From NCBI GenBank assembly GCA_015655095.1, contig JAATFR010000363.1, positions 1-11,808 on the forward strand: DNA of 11,808 bases. The letters are read 5' to 3'. Made by a program: the position numbers and the translations under genes. The stretch comes from Hyphomicrobiales bacterium (GTDB lineage Bacteria; Pseudomonadota; Alphaproteobacteria; Parvibaculales; Parvibaculaceae). The notes below the pieces were generated by a model. It was given only the letters and a program-made list of their open reading frames with translations, was not told the origin of the DNA and ran no database searches. This document shows, one piece after another, positions 1-7,206 of this stretch; within the stretch, counting starts at the first letter, position 1, and each line of letters begins with the position of its first letter.

Positions 1-482
1 CCATCTACACCATCGCCGAAGTGATGGTCGTCATCCCCTACGATCCGGTGCTGGACGCCATCCTGCTGGTCGAGCAGTTCCGCACCTGCGGGCTCTTCTG
101 GGGAGAGGCAACCTGGCTTGTAGAGGGCATCGCCGGGATCGTCGAACCCGGCGAGGATCCGCGCGAGACCGCCCGCCGCGAGGCCATTGAGGAAGGCAAT
201 TGTGAAATCCGCGACATTATCCCGATTATGGCCGGTTACAGCTCGCCCGGTGGCTATGGCGAGCGGGCACATCTGTTCGCTGCCCGGGCCAACCTTTCCG
301 GGGCGGGCGGCGGAATCCATGGCCTTGCCGAGGAAGGCGAGGATATCCGCGCCCTTGTCGTGCCTCTCGACGAGGCCTATGCCGCAGGGCAGGACGGGCG
401 CATCCAGGATCTGAAGACCGTTCTGATGGTGCAATGGCTGGTTCTGAACCGGGCCCGGCTTCAGGGGCAAGAGCAGCCTTGA
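1..482 (+). CDS. Nudix hydrolase, ADP-ribose pyrophosphatase type (5' partial)
   Basis: Probably hydrolyses ADP-ribose or a related nucleoside diphosphate sugar to AMP and a sugar phosphate in the cytosol. The reading frame is open through the left edge (codons from base 3), so the start lies outside; the GTG at 21 and ATG at 24 are internal. The Nudix box starts at the Gly of GIVEPGE (about bases 132-200) and has the metal-binding run RREAIEE. After it come SPGG and GER, then EDIRALVV and a C-terminal QWLVLNR helix, the order seen in E. coli NudF-like ADP-ribose pyrophosphatases. The box ends EEGNC where the consensus is EE-x-G-hydrophobic, so the usual Gly is Asn. The gap to the cysteine synthase start is 57 bases, which allows cotranscription but does not prove it. 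Family assignment is firm; the exact substrate is inferred. Confidence 0.85.
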   Translation, partial: IYTIAEVMVVIPYDPVLDAILLVEQFRTCGLFWGEATWLVEGIAGIVEPGEDPRETARREAIEEGNCEIRDIIPIMAGYSSPGGYGERAHLFAARANLSGAGGGIHGLAEEGEDIRALVVPLDEAYAAGQDGRIQDLKTVLMVQWLVLNRARLQGQEQP

Positions 483-539
483 ACCCGGCTCCCGGCCTAC
501 GTATGTTGCCTGCAAACGCGGCAAGATGTGAAGGACTTC

Positions 540-1550
540 ATGGACATCAAGAACGGGCTGGTGGATTCCATCGGCAATACGCCTCTTATTCGTCTTAAAA
601 AGGCGTCCGAGATCACCGGCTGCGAAATTCTGGGCAAAGCCGAGTTTCTCAATCCCGGCCAGTCGGTGAAGGACCGGGCGGCGCTTTACATCATCCGCGA
701 CGCCATCGCCAAAGGAACATTGCGCCCTGGTGGCGTCATCGTCGAGGGGACAGCCGGCAATACCGGCATCGGACTTGCGCTCGTCGGCAATGCGCTGGGC
801 TTTCGCAGCGTTATCGTCATTCCCGAAACGCAGTCGCAAGAAAAGAAGGACATGCTGCGCCTGTGCGGGGCCGAACTGATCGAGGTGCCCGCCGTGCCTT
901 ATTCCAATCCCGATAATTACGTAAAGTATTCCGGACGCCTCGCCGAAGAGCTGGCCGCGCGCGAAGCCAATGGCGCGATCTGGGCCAACCAGTTCGACAA
1001 TATCGCCAACCGGCAGGCTCACATCGAAACCACCGCGCCCGAGATCTGGAACCAGACCGACGGCACCGTTGACGGCTTCATCTGCGCGGTCGGCACCGGC
1101 GGCACACTGGCTGGCACCGGCATCGGCCTCAAGGACAAGAACCGCGACATCGTTGTCGGGATCGCCGATCCCATGGGGGCATCGCTTTACAATTTCTACA
1201 AGTTCGGCGAGCTGAAGGCCGAGGGAAGCTCGATCACCGAGGGCATAGGCCAGGGCCGCATCACCGCCAATCTGGAAGATGCGCCAATCGATACCGCCTT
1301 CCAGATCCCCGATGAGGAAGCCCTGCCGATCATATTCGATCTGCTCAAGGAGGAAGGTCTCTGCCTTGGCGGATCGAGCGGCATCAATATCGCGGGCGCG
1401 ATCCGCCTCGCGAAAGACATGGGCCCCGGACACCGGATCGTCACCATTCTGTGCGATTACGGCACGCGCTATCAGAGCAAGATGTTCAACCCGTCGTTCC
1501 TGAAGGAAAAGGGCCTGCCCTTTCCGGCATGGCTGGAGGGAAAACAATGA
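540..1550 (+). CDS. cysK: Cysteine synthase A-like, PLP-dependent
   Basis: Fold-type II PLP enzyme that should make L-cysteine from O-acetylserine and sulfide in the cytosol; 336 residues from the chosen start. Visible landmarks: SIGNTPLIRL at 10-19, the PLP Schiff-base lysine K44 in GQSVKDR, the substrate/PLP loop EGTAGNTG at 69-76, the phosphate-binding GTGGTLAG at 185-192, and GGSSGIN at 277-283. The loop has Ala where E. coli CysK has Ser (TSGNTG), so this is a divergent branch of the family rather than a close CysK orthologue. The ATG at 540 has AAGGA at 531-535 in front and gives the usual short leader before the first motif; an in-frame GTG at 528 has only a weak ribosome site. The stop overlaps the sseA start as ATGA, which points to translational coupling. 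A related beta-substitution activity is possible. Confidence 0.88.
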   Translation: MDIKNGLVDSIGNTPLIRLKKASEITGCEILGKAEFLNPGQSVKDRAALYIIRDAIAKGTLRPGGVIVEGTAGNTGIGLALVGNALGFRSVIVIPETQSQEKKDMLRLCGAELIEVPAVPYSNPDNYVKYSGRLAEELAAREANGAIWANQFDNIANRQAHIETTAPEIWNQTDGTVDGFICAVGTGGTLAGTGIGLKDKNRDIVVGIADPMGASLYNFYKFGELKAEGSSITEGIGQGRITANLEDAPIDTAFQIPDEEALPIIFDLLKEEGLCLGGSSGINIAGAIRLAKDMGPGHRIVTILCDYGTRYQSKMFNPSFLKEKGLPFPAWLEGKQ

Positions 1551-2401
1551 CCCAGACAATCGTAAATCCGCTCGTATCGACCCAGTGGCTTGCCGATCAT
1601 TTGTCCGCGCCTGACGTCACCGTGATCGACGCCTCTTGGTATCTGCCTGCCGCCGGACGCAACGCCCGCAAGGAATATGACGAGGGGCACATTCCGGGCG
1701 CCGTGTTCTTCGACGTGGATGAGATCGCGGACCTTTCCAGCCCCTGGCCGCACATGCTTCCCTCGCCGGAAAAATTCTCCTCGCGGATGCGCGCCTTGGG
1801 CGTAGGCGATGGCCAGCGCCTCGTCATTTATGACGGGTCCGGTATTTTCAGCGCGCCCCGGGTTTGGTGGATGTTCCGCATCATGGGACACCGCGATGTC
1901 GCTGTGCTTGATGGCGGTCTGCCGAAATGGAAGGCGGAAGGCCGCGATCTGGAGGATATGAAGCCTTATCGCAGCGCCCGGCACTTTACTGTTCGCTTCC
2001 ATCAGGCGCTGGTGCGCGACCGTGAACAGATGCTGAAAAACCTCGACACGAAACAGGAGCAGGTGATCGACGCGCGCAGCCACCAGCGGTTCACCGGCGA
2101 AGAAGCAGAACCCCGTCCCGGCCTGCGCAGTGGCCACATTCCAGGCAGCCTCAACCTGCCCTTCACTTCCCTGCTGACGAAAGACGGCACGTTCAGGCCA
2201 GGCGATGAAATCCGCGCGCTGTTCACCAAGGCCGGTCTCGACCTCGGCAAGCCAGTCGTGACAAGCTGCGGCTCCGGCGTTACCGCTGCCGTGCTCACGC
2301 TCGGGCTCTATGCGCTCGGCAAGCACGATGTCGCGCTTTATGACGGTTCATGGGCCGAGTGGGGCTCGTCCGCGGACCTGCCCATCGAGACGCGAGCCTG
2401 A
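1547..2401 (+). CDS. sseA: 3-mercaptopyruvate sulfurtransferase
   Basis: Transfers sulfur from 3-mercaptopyruvate to a thiol acceptor or cyanide, releasing pyruvate; cytosolic. It has 284 residues, the normal length for two tandem rhodanese domains. The N-terminal domain (about 10-140) is inactive, with DGSGIFSAPR where an active loop would be. The C-terminal domain (about 165-280) carries the active-site loop CGSGVTA starting at C241; this loop distinguishes mercaptopyruvate sulfurtransferases from thiosulfate rhodaneses, whose loop is rich in basic residues. The start ATG overlaps the cysteine synthase stop by 4 bases and is preceded by GGAGGG at 1535-1540, six bases upstream. An in-frame upstream extension to 1451 lies inside the cysteine synthase gene and is not used. 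The neighbour makes cysteine, the precursor of mercaptopyruvate by transamination, so the pair is functionally coherent. Confidence 0.92.
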   Translation: MTQTIVNPLVSTQWLADHLSAPDVTVIDASWYLPAAGRNARKEYDEGHIPGAVFFDVDEIADLSSPWPHMLPSPEKFSSRMRALGVGDGQRLVIYDGSGIFSAPRVWWMFRIMGHRDVAVLDGGLPKWKAEGRDLEDMKPYRSARHFTVRFHQALVRDREQMLKNLDTKQEQVIDARSHQRFTGEEAEPRPGLRSGHIPGSLNLPFTSLLTKDGTFRPGDEIRALFTKAGLDLGKPVVTSCGSGVTAAVLTLGLYALGKHDVALYDGSWAEWGSSADLPIETRA

Positions 2402-2412
2402 GGAACATGAGC

Positions 2413-2925
2413 ATGGGCCGCAAACATCAGGCCACTGTTACCCATCTGGAAATGACGAGCGCGCCCGCCTTCAATCTGCCGCGCCCCTCCGGTTCGTTCT
2501 CGCTGATGCGCGTCACCCTCCCGCCGCTCCATTTCTACCGATATCTCTATACCGTTATCGGCGGCGACTATGTCTGGGTCGACCGGCACAGGCTCAGCGA
2601 TGACGCGCTCAGCGCCATCATCCATGACCCGGATGTCGCCATTTACGTTCTTTATCGCGATGGCGCGCCGGTGGGGTTCGCCGAACTCGATTTCCGTTCG
2701 ATGCCGGTCGCGGAACTCGTTTATTTTGGCCTGATCGCGGAAACCATCGGGCAAGGGCTCGGACGTTATTTTCTGACGGAAGTGATCCGTGTCGCATGGT
2801 CTTATGGCCCAGGGCGGCTGATCGTGCAGACCTGCACGCTGGACCATCCCCGCGCGCTGGCGCTCTATCAGCGCTGCGGATTCACGCCCATAGGTCAGGA
2901 ACAGGTCGAGCTTGAGGAGCTGTAA
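2413..2925 (+). CDS. GNAT family N-acetyltransferase
   Basis: Predicted acetyl-CoA-dependent N-acetyltransferase of unknown substrate, 170 residues, no signal peptide or membrane segment. The GNAT core occupies about 75-160: a beta strand pair IYVLYRDGAPVGFAELDF, the motif A pyrophosphate loop in AETIGQGLGRYFL (IGQGLG at 112-117), and the motif B region HPRALALYQRCGF at 145-157. Two close starts compete. ATG 2413 has GAGGA (2400-2404) at 8 bases; ATG 2407 is only 2 bases from it and would add two residues. The gene follows the sseA stop by 11 bases, so it is very likely the last gene of the cysK-sseA unit. That context hints at a small-molecule substrate linked to amino acid or sulfur metabolism, but nothing in the sequence shows this. 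It converges with aapP. Confidence 0.82.
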   Translation: MGRKHQATVTHLEMTSAPAFNLPRPSGSFSLMRVTLPPLHFYRYLYTVIGGDYVWVDRHRLSDDALSAIIHDPDVAIYVLYRDGAPVGFAELDFRSMPVAELVYFGLIAETIGQGLGRYFLTEVIRVAWSYGPGRLIVQTCTLDHPRALALYQRCGFTPIGQEQVELEEL

Positions 2926-2976
2926 GGCTTTTCCAGCGCCCAGTCCTAATGGGACAAGATCTGCTGGAGGAAAGCC
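2926..2976. terminator. Hairpin across the convergent GNAT/aapP ends
   Basis: An interrupted inverted repeat begins directly after the GNAT stop and covers the last codons of aapP. GGCTTT (2926-2931) pairs with AAAGCC (2971-2976), and TCCAG (2932-2936) pairs with CTGGA (2964-2968), with GG (2969-2970) bulged. The loop contains a small second stem, CCCA/TGGG. It could end or protect transcripts in both directions. There is no T run on either side, so it is not a textbook intrinsic terminator. Confidence 0.35.
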
Positions 2977-3731
2977 CGCGTGCGATCATTCTTGGGATGG
3001 GCAAAAAACTCTTCCGGCACATCATCCTCGATGATCTCACCGGCATCCATGAAGACGACCCGGTCGGCGACCTGCCGCGCAAAGCCCATTTCATGGGTGA
3101 CGCAGAGCATGGTCATGCCGCTTTCGGCAAGCCCGATCATCACATCGAGCACTTCCTTGATCATCTCGGGATCGAGCGCGGACGTCGGCTCATCAAACAG
3201 CATGACATGCGGATTCATGCACAAAGCACGGGCGATGGCAACACGCTGCTGCTGGCCACCGGAGAGTTGGCCTGGATATTTGTTCGCTTGCTCGGGGATG
3301 CGCACGCGTTCGAGATATTGCATGGCCATGTCGCGCGCTTCCGCCTCCGGCATCTTGCGCACAAGGATCGGCGCAAGCGTGAGATTTTCCAGCACCGTCA
3401 TATGCGGGAAAAGATTGAACTGCTGAAACACCATGCCGACCTCGCGGCGCACCACATCGACGCGGCGCAGATCATCCGTCAGGTCGACGCCGTCAATGGC
3501 GATGCGGCCCGCATCATGAGTTTCAAGCCGGTTGATGCAGCGGATAAGCGTGGACTTACCCGAACCTGAAGGACCGGCAATGACGATGCGCTCGCCCTCA
3601 AGCACGTTGAGATTAATATTTTTCAGCACCTGAAACGTGCCGTACCATTTGCTCATCCCGGCGATCTCAATCTTGACTCTGGCAGTTGCAAGATCCCGCA
3701 CGGAAGAAGCCTTTTCGAGTGAATCCATCAT
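2946..3731 (-). CDS. aapP: Amino acid ABC transporter ATPase
   Basis: Nucleotide-binding subunit that powers the AapQM permease from the cytosolic face of the inner membrane; 261 residues, close to the 257 or so of rhizobial AapP. Visible motifs: Walker A GPSGSGKST at 53-61, Q-loop FQQFNLF near 102-108, ABC signature LSGGQQQR at 156-163, Walker B VMLFDE at 176-181, and switch histidine H213 in VTHEMG. The polar amino acid class is shown by the run from LSGGQQQR to DEPTSALDPE. The start at 3731 overlaps the aapM stop by 4 bases (ATGA on the minus strand) and has GGAGG six bases upstream; a second ATG follows at once. It is the last gene of the aapJQMP order and ends 20 bases from the converging GNAT gene. 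Confidence 0.93.
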   Translation of the reverse strand: MMDSLEKASSVRDLATARVKIEIAGMSKWYGTFQVLKNINLNVLEGERIVIAGPSGSGKSTLIRCINRLETHDAGRIAIDGVDLTDDLRRVDVVRREVGMVFQQFNLFPHMTVLENLTLAPILVRKMPEAEARDMAMQYLERVRIPEQANKYPGQLSGGQQQRVAIARALCMNPHVMLFDEPTSALDPEMIKEVLDVMIGLAESGMTMLCVTHEMGFARQVADRVVFMDAGEIIEDDVPEEFFAHPKNDRTRAFLQQILSH

Positions 3732-4825
3732 TTGCTTCCTCCCTGTTTGAGTCGCTTTTCAACCGACATCGAATAGCGCGACATCCCGAAACAGCAGACC
3801 CAGAAAACGAATGCGACAAACGCATAACCTGTGGTGGGCGTCTGTGGTGTGGACCAGCGCGCATCCGACAACTGAAACTGGACCATACCAAAAAGATCGA
3901 ACAACCCGACCACAAGCACCAGCGTCGTGTCCTTGAAAAGCCCGATGAATGTGTTGACGATTCCCGGAATGACATGGCGCAAGGCCTGTGGAATGACGAT
4001 GAACCACATGCTCTGCCAGTAGCCCAGACCGAGCGCGCTCGCTGCTTCCTGCTGGCCACGGGGTATAGCCTGCAGACCACCGCGCACCACCTCCGCCATA
4101 TAGGCGGCCGAGAACAGGGTGACCCCGATCAGGCAGCGCAGCAATTTGTCGAATGTCACGCCCTGCGGCAGGAACAATGGCAACATCACGCTTGCCATGA
4201 ACAGCACGGTCACAAGCGGCACGCCGCGCCAGAATTCGATGTAGATGACGCTTAACAGGCGGATCAGCGGCAGCCGTGAGCGCCGTCCAAGCGCCAGAAC
4301 GATGCCGAGCGGCAGCGACAGCACGATACCTGTCACCGCCACCACAAGCGTCAGCATGAAGCCGCCCCAATAGGAGGTGTCGACAGGGTTGAGGCCGGAG
4401 CGTCCTCCCGAAAGCAGCACAAAAGCAGCGAGCGGAAAGAAGCCGAGCATATAAAGGGCGTTCAGGCGCTTCCATGGCGCGCGCGGGATCATGAGCGGCA
4501 CAAGCCCGGCGATACCGAGAATGAAGGTGGTGTCGACGCGCCAGCGCTCCTCCTCGGGATAATGCCCGTAAATGAACTGATCGAGATTGTGCGTGACGAA
4601 AGGCCAGCAGGCGCCCTGATCCGCGCCAAGGCATGCCTTGCGATCAAGGCCCGTGAAAGTGGCCCTGAATACAGCCCAGTCGAGCAGGTCTGGAACCACT
4701 AGCCAGATCAGATAGAGCGCCGCCAGCGTGAGCACTGTGTTGAAGGGGCTGGAAAAGAGGTTTTCGCGCGCCCATGCCATGGCGCTGATGCGGCGTCGGA
4801 CGGGAGCAAGCGTCAACTGGGTCAT
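3728..4825 (-). CDS. aapM: Amino acid ABC transporter permease, AapM-like
   Basis: Inner-membrane permease that pairs with AapQ to form the channel for polar amino acids; 365 residues. Hydrophobic segments lie near 30-47, 100-113, 124-139, 155-180, 203-220, 227-245, 285-310 and 334-347. The long insert between the first segment and the permease core contains CLGADQGACWPF (65-76), a trait of AapM-type proteins. The cytoplasmic EAA loop that docks on the ATPase is at about 245-288, with GLQAIPRGQQEAASALGL and IPQALRHVIPG. The start at 4825 lies 2 bases after the aapQ stop, with GGAG 8 bases upstream, and its stop overlaps aapP. This arrangement indicates coupled translation and fixed stoichiometry of the three proteins. 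Confidence 0.92.
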   Translation of the reverse strand: MTQLTLAPVRRRISAMAWARENLFSSPFNTVLTLAALYLIWLVVPDLLDWAVFRATFTGLDRKACLGADQGACWPFVTHNLDQFIYGHYPEEERWRVDTTFILGIAGLVPLMIPRAPWKRLNALYMLGFFPLAAFVLLSGGRSGLNPVDTSYWGGFMLTLVVAVTGIVLSLPLGIVLALGRRSRLPLIRLLSVIYIEFWRGVPLVTVLFMASVMLPLFLPQGVTFDKLLRCLIGVTLFSAAYMAEVVRGGLQAIPRGQQEAASALGLGYWQSMWFIVIPQALRHVIPGIVNTFIGLFKDTTLVLVVGLFDLFGMVQFQLSDARWSTPQTPTTGYAFVAFVFWVCCFGMSRYSMSVEKRLKQGGSK

Positions 4826-4827
4826 GA

Positions 4828-6015
4828 TCAGCGCTCCACAATCGCATAACGGGTATTGAACCAGCCCATGAAACTGGACGCGATGAGGCTCAGAACAAGA
4901 TAGACGGCCATGGTGATGGCGATAACCTCCACCGCCTGCCCCGTCTGGTTGAGTACAGTGCCGGCAAAAACCGACACCAGGTCAGGATAGCCGATGGCGA
5001 CCGCAAGCGACGAGTTCTTCATCAGATTTAAAATCTGGCTCGTCAGAGGCGGAATGATCACGCGCATGGATTGTGGCACGATGACATGTCGCAAGGTCTG
5101 CGATTTCGTAAGGCCCAACGCCTGCGCCGCTTCACGTTGACCGCGCGCGACGGATTCGATCCCAGAACGGACGATTTCAGCAATGAAGGATGCCGTGTAG
5201 GTTGCAAGACCAAGCGTGAGAGCCACAAACTCAGGGATCAGGTGCACCCCCCCCTTAAAATTGAGGCCAGAAAGCACCACGAGTTCGAAATGAAGCGGAG
5301 CTCCTTTCAGAACAAAAGCGATGAGAGGCAGAACAATCAGTAATAAAACCGATATCCTGATCCATAAGAAAACCTGCCCGGTTTCCTTCTGACGGCGATG
5401 CGCCACAATACGCAGCCCGGCTCCGATGAGCAGCGCCAGAACAATGGCGCCTGAAAACCACCAGAATCCACTGGCTTCATAAGGCGACGGCAATACAATA
5501 CCACGATTGTTTATGAAAAATCCGGGCAACGGCTCAAGGCTCGCCGCCGGTTTCGGCATGGCGCGCAAAACCCCGATATACCAGAAGAAAAGCTGTAGCA
5601 GGAGCGGAATATTGCGCAGCGTCTCAACATAGATAGCAGCCAGACGGGCCACCAGCCAGTTGCCGGAAAGACGAGCGATGCCGACCGTAAAACCAATGAT
5701 CAGGGCAAGAACGATACCGATGACTGCCACAAGCAGCGTGTTCAGCAGGCCAACGATGAAAACGTCACCGTAAGTCGATTGCTCTGAATAAGGAATAAGC
5801 GACATGATAATTGAGAAGCCGGATGGCTGATTCAGAAAACCAAACCCCGAAGCAATGCCAAGCCGATGGAGATTTTCTACCGCCGTGGCCGCCATAACCC
5901 AGATGACAGCGCCAAGACACAAGACCACAAGAAGCTGGTAGATGACGCCCCTAAACTTCGGGTTGCTCCAGCCAAACATTACAGGTCGCGGTGCCTTCTG
6001 CTCCTTCATCACCAT
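4828..6015 (-). CDS. aapQ: Amino acid ABC transporter permease, AapQ-like
   Basis: Second inner-membrane permease of the Aap-type importer; 395 residues, near the length of rhizobial AapQ. Hydrophobic segments are visible near 26-44, 86-114, 136-150, 187-205, 218-236, 260-280, 335-355 and 363-381. An insert at about 152-255 separates the early core from the EAA loop, which lies at about 280-323 (SGIESVARGQREAAQALGL, then VPQSMRVIIPP). The frame extends up to a GTG at 6054, but that codon lacks a ribosome site. The ATG at 6015 has AAGGAG at 6028-6033 (12 bases away) and the ATG at 6009 is a second option. A run of eight G interrupts codons 254-257. The aapJ stop lies 51 bases upstream, a gap without a clear hairpin. 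Confidence 0.9.
   Translation of the reverse strand: MVMKEQKAPRPVMFGWSNPKFRGVIYQLLVVLCLGAVIWVMAATAVENLHRLGIASGFGFLNQPSGFSIIMSLIPYSEQSTYGDVFIVGLLNTLLVAVIGIVLALIIGFTVGIARLSGNWLVARLAAIYVETLRNIPLLLQLFFWYIGVLRAMPKPAASLEPLPGFFINNRGIVLPSPYEASGFWWFSGAIVLALLIGAGLRIVAHRRQKETGQVFLWIRISVLLLIVLPLIAFVLKGAPLHFELVVLSGLNFKGGVHLIPEFVALTLGLATYTASFIAEIVRSGIESVARGQREAAQALGLTKSQTLRHVIVPQSMRVIIPPLTSQILNLMKNSSLAVAIGYPDLVSVFAGTVLNQTGQAVEVIAITMAVYLVLSLIASSFMGWFNTRYAIVER
5247..5254. repeat. Eight-base C:G homopolymer inside aapQ
   Basis: The plus strand has eight consecutive C, so the aapQ coding strand has eight consecutive G. They span the last base of the Lys254 codon, the Gly255 and Gly256 codons and the first base of the Val257 codon. 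It is the longest single-base run I noticed in the window. Gain or loss of one base would truncate AapQ before its ATPase-docking loop. Confidence 0.95.
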
Positions 6016-6066
6016 GGATATTGAATTCTCCTTTTTTCTCGTATTAGCACGCACCTGTACCAGATC

Positions 6067-7206
6067 TTAACGTATCGGCATTCCGTACATCAGGCCGCCC
6101 CGCTTCCATTGGGCATTCAATCCACGCGGAATCCCGAGTTGGGACTCCTTGCCGACATTCCGCTCAAAAATCTCTCCATAATTCCCCACCAATTTCACAA
6201 CATTATAGGCCCAGTCGTTGGAGAGACCGAGCATCGATCCGAAATTGCTGTCGAGTCCAAGAAACCGGCGCACTTCAGGGCTAGGGGTGCTTTTGGCATC
6301 ATCGACATTGGCGGAGGTCAACCCGAACTCCTCGGCATCGAGCATGGCGTAGAAGCTCCAGCGGACAACGTCTTCCCACTGGTCATCGCCTTGCCGCACA
6401 GCAACCGCCAACGGCTCCTTGGAGATGAGCTCCGGCAGGATGATGTGCGCCGAAGGGTCCTTCAGTTCGAGCCGCTCGGCATAAAGGCCGGAGGCATCCG
6501 TCGTCAGTGCGTCGCAGCGCCCCTGTTCATATGCCGACAGGGTCTCATCGTTCCGGTCGAAGGCGACGATCTGATAGGTCATGTTGCGCGTCCGAAAATA
6601 ATCCGCGACGTTGAGTTCGGTCGTCGTGCCTGTCTGAAGGCAGATGGTGGCCCCGTTGAGACCCGCCGCGTCGGTGATGCCGCTTTCTTTCTTGACCAGA
6701 AAGCCCTGGCCATCGAAATAATTGACCGCGGTAAAATCGAAGCCCAGTGATGTGTCACGAGTCAGCGTCAGGGTCGTATTCCGAGTAAGAACATCGATTT
6801 CACCCGATTGGAGCGCCGTGAAGCGCTCTTTCGCCGACAAGGGCGAATAGCGGATTTTGCTGATGTCGCCAAAAATGGCCGCGGCTATCGCTCGGCAGGT
6901 GTCCACGTCGATACCGGCCCACTGGCCCTTGTCATCCGCGTTCGAAAAGCCGGGAAGCCCCTGGCTGACGCCACATTTCAGGTAGCCGCGCGCCTTCACC
7001 GCCGCAAGCGTACTGTCGGCCGCCGCAGTAGCCGTGGCTGCACCTGTCGCAGCCGGAGCCGTCGCTGTGGGGGTCGTTACAGACACGATTGAAGAAGATG
7101 CCCCCGTCTGCGCAGCTTCCCATCCGGGCGGATTGGGACGCAGGAAATAAATCAGGGCAGCGCCGATCAAAATGCCGATAATCAGAACTGTGAACCTGTT
7201 TCGCAT
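6067..7206 (-). CDS. aapJ: AapJ-like amino acid-binding protein, membrane-anchored
   Basis: Substrate-binding subunit of the importer, acting on the periplasmic side. The binding domain (about 65-379) is of solute-binding family 3: KCGVSQGLPGFS at 77-88, AGIDVDTCRAIAAAIFGD, NTTLTLTRD, FDGQGFLVKK, CLQTGTTTELNVADYF, GRCDALTTD, ISKEPLAVAVRQGDDQW and NYGEIFERN, all matching AapJ. The N-terminus is unusual. Two Arg are followed by a hydrophobic helix at 6-22 with no Ala-x-Ala cleavage site, then a linker of about 40 residues (23-64) rich in Ala and Thr. AapJ usually has a cleavable signal peptide and about 341 residues; this protein has 379. The ATG at 7206 has GGGGG six bases upstream; a GTG at 7260 lacks a good site and would put 18 residues before the helix. 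It is the first gene of the unit and divergent from metC. Confidence 0.9.
   Translation of the reverse strand: MRNRFTVLIIGILIGAALIYFLRPNPPGWEAAQTGASSSIVSVTTPTATAPAATGAATATAAADSTLAAVKARGYLKCGVSQGLPGFSNADDKGQWAGIDVDTCRAIAAAIFGDISKIRYSPLSAKERFTALQSGEIDVLTRNTTLTLTRDTSLGFDFTAVNYFDGQGFLVKKESGITDAAGLNGATICLQTGTTTELNVADYFRTRNMTYQIVAFDRNDETLSAYEQGRCDALTTDASGLYAERLELKDPSAHIILPELISKEPLAVAVRQGDDQWEDVVRWSFYAMLDAEEFGLTSANVDDAKSTPSPEVRRFLGLDSNFGSMLGLSNDWAYNVVKLVGNYGEIFERNVGKESQLGIPRGLNAQWKRGGLMYGMPIR

Noticed and set aside
1472..2326. 284-codon minus-strand frame opposite sseA
   Set aside because: It is a shadow of the sseA coding pattern; no recognisable domain.
2949..3569. 206-codon plus-strand frame opposite aapP
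   Set aside because: It is a shadow of a gene with all ABC ATPase motifs; no independent support.
3759..4634. 291-codon minus-strand frame overlapping aapM in another frame
   Set aside because: The aapM frame carries the permease helices and EAA loop; the alternative is Arg/Ala-rich noise.
6016..6066. Stem-loop between aapJ and aapQ that would raise aapJ message
   Set aside because: I looked for pairing in this gap and found only trivial short palindromes.
7003..7095. Short tandem repeat in the Ala/Thr linker of aapJ
   Set aside because: The codons are biased to GCN and ACN but no unit repeats exactly, so it is low-complexity coding rather than a tandem repeat array.
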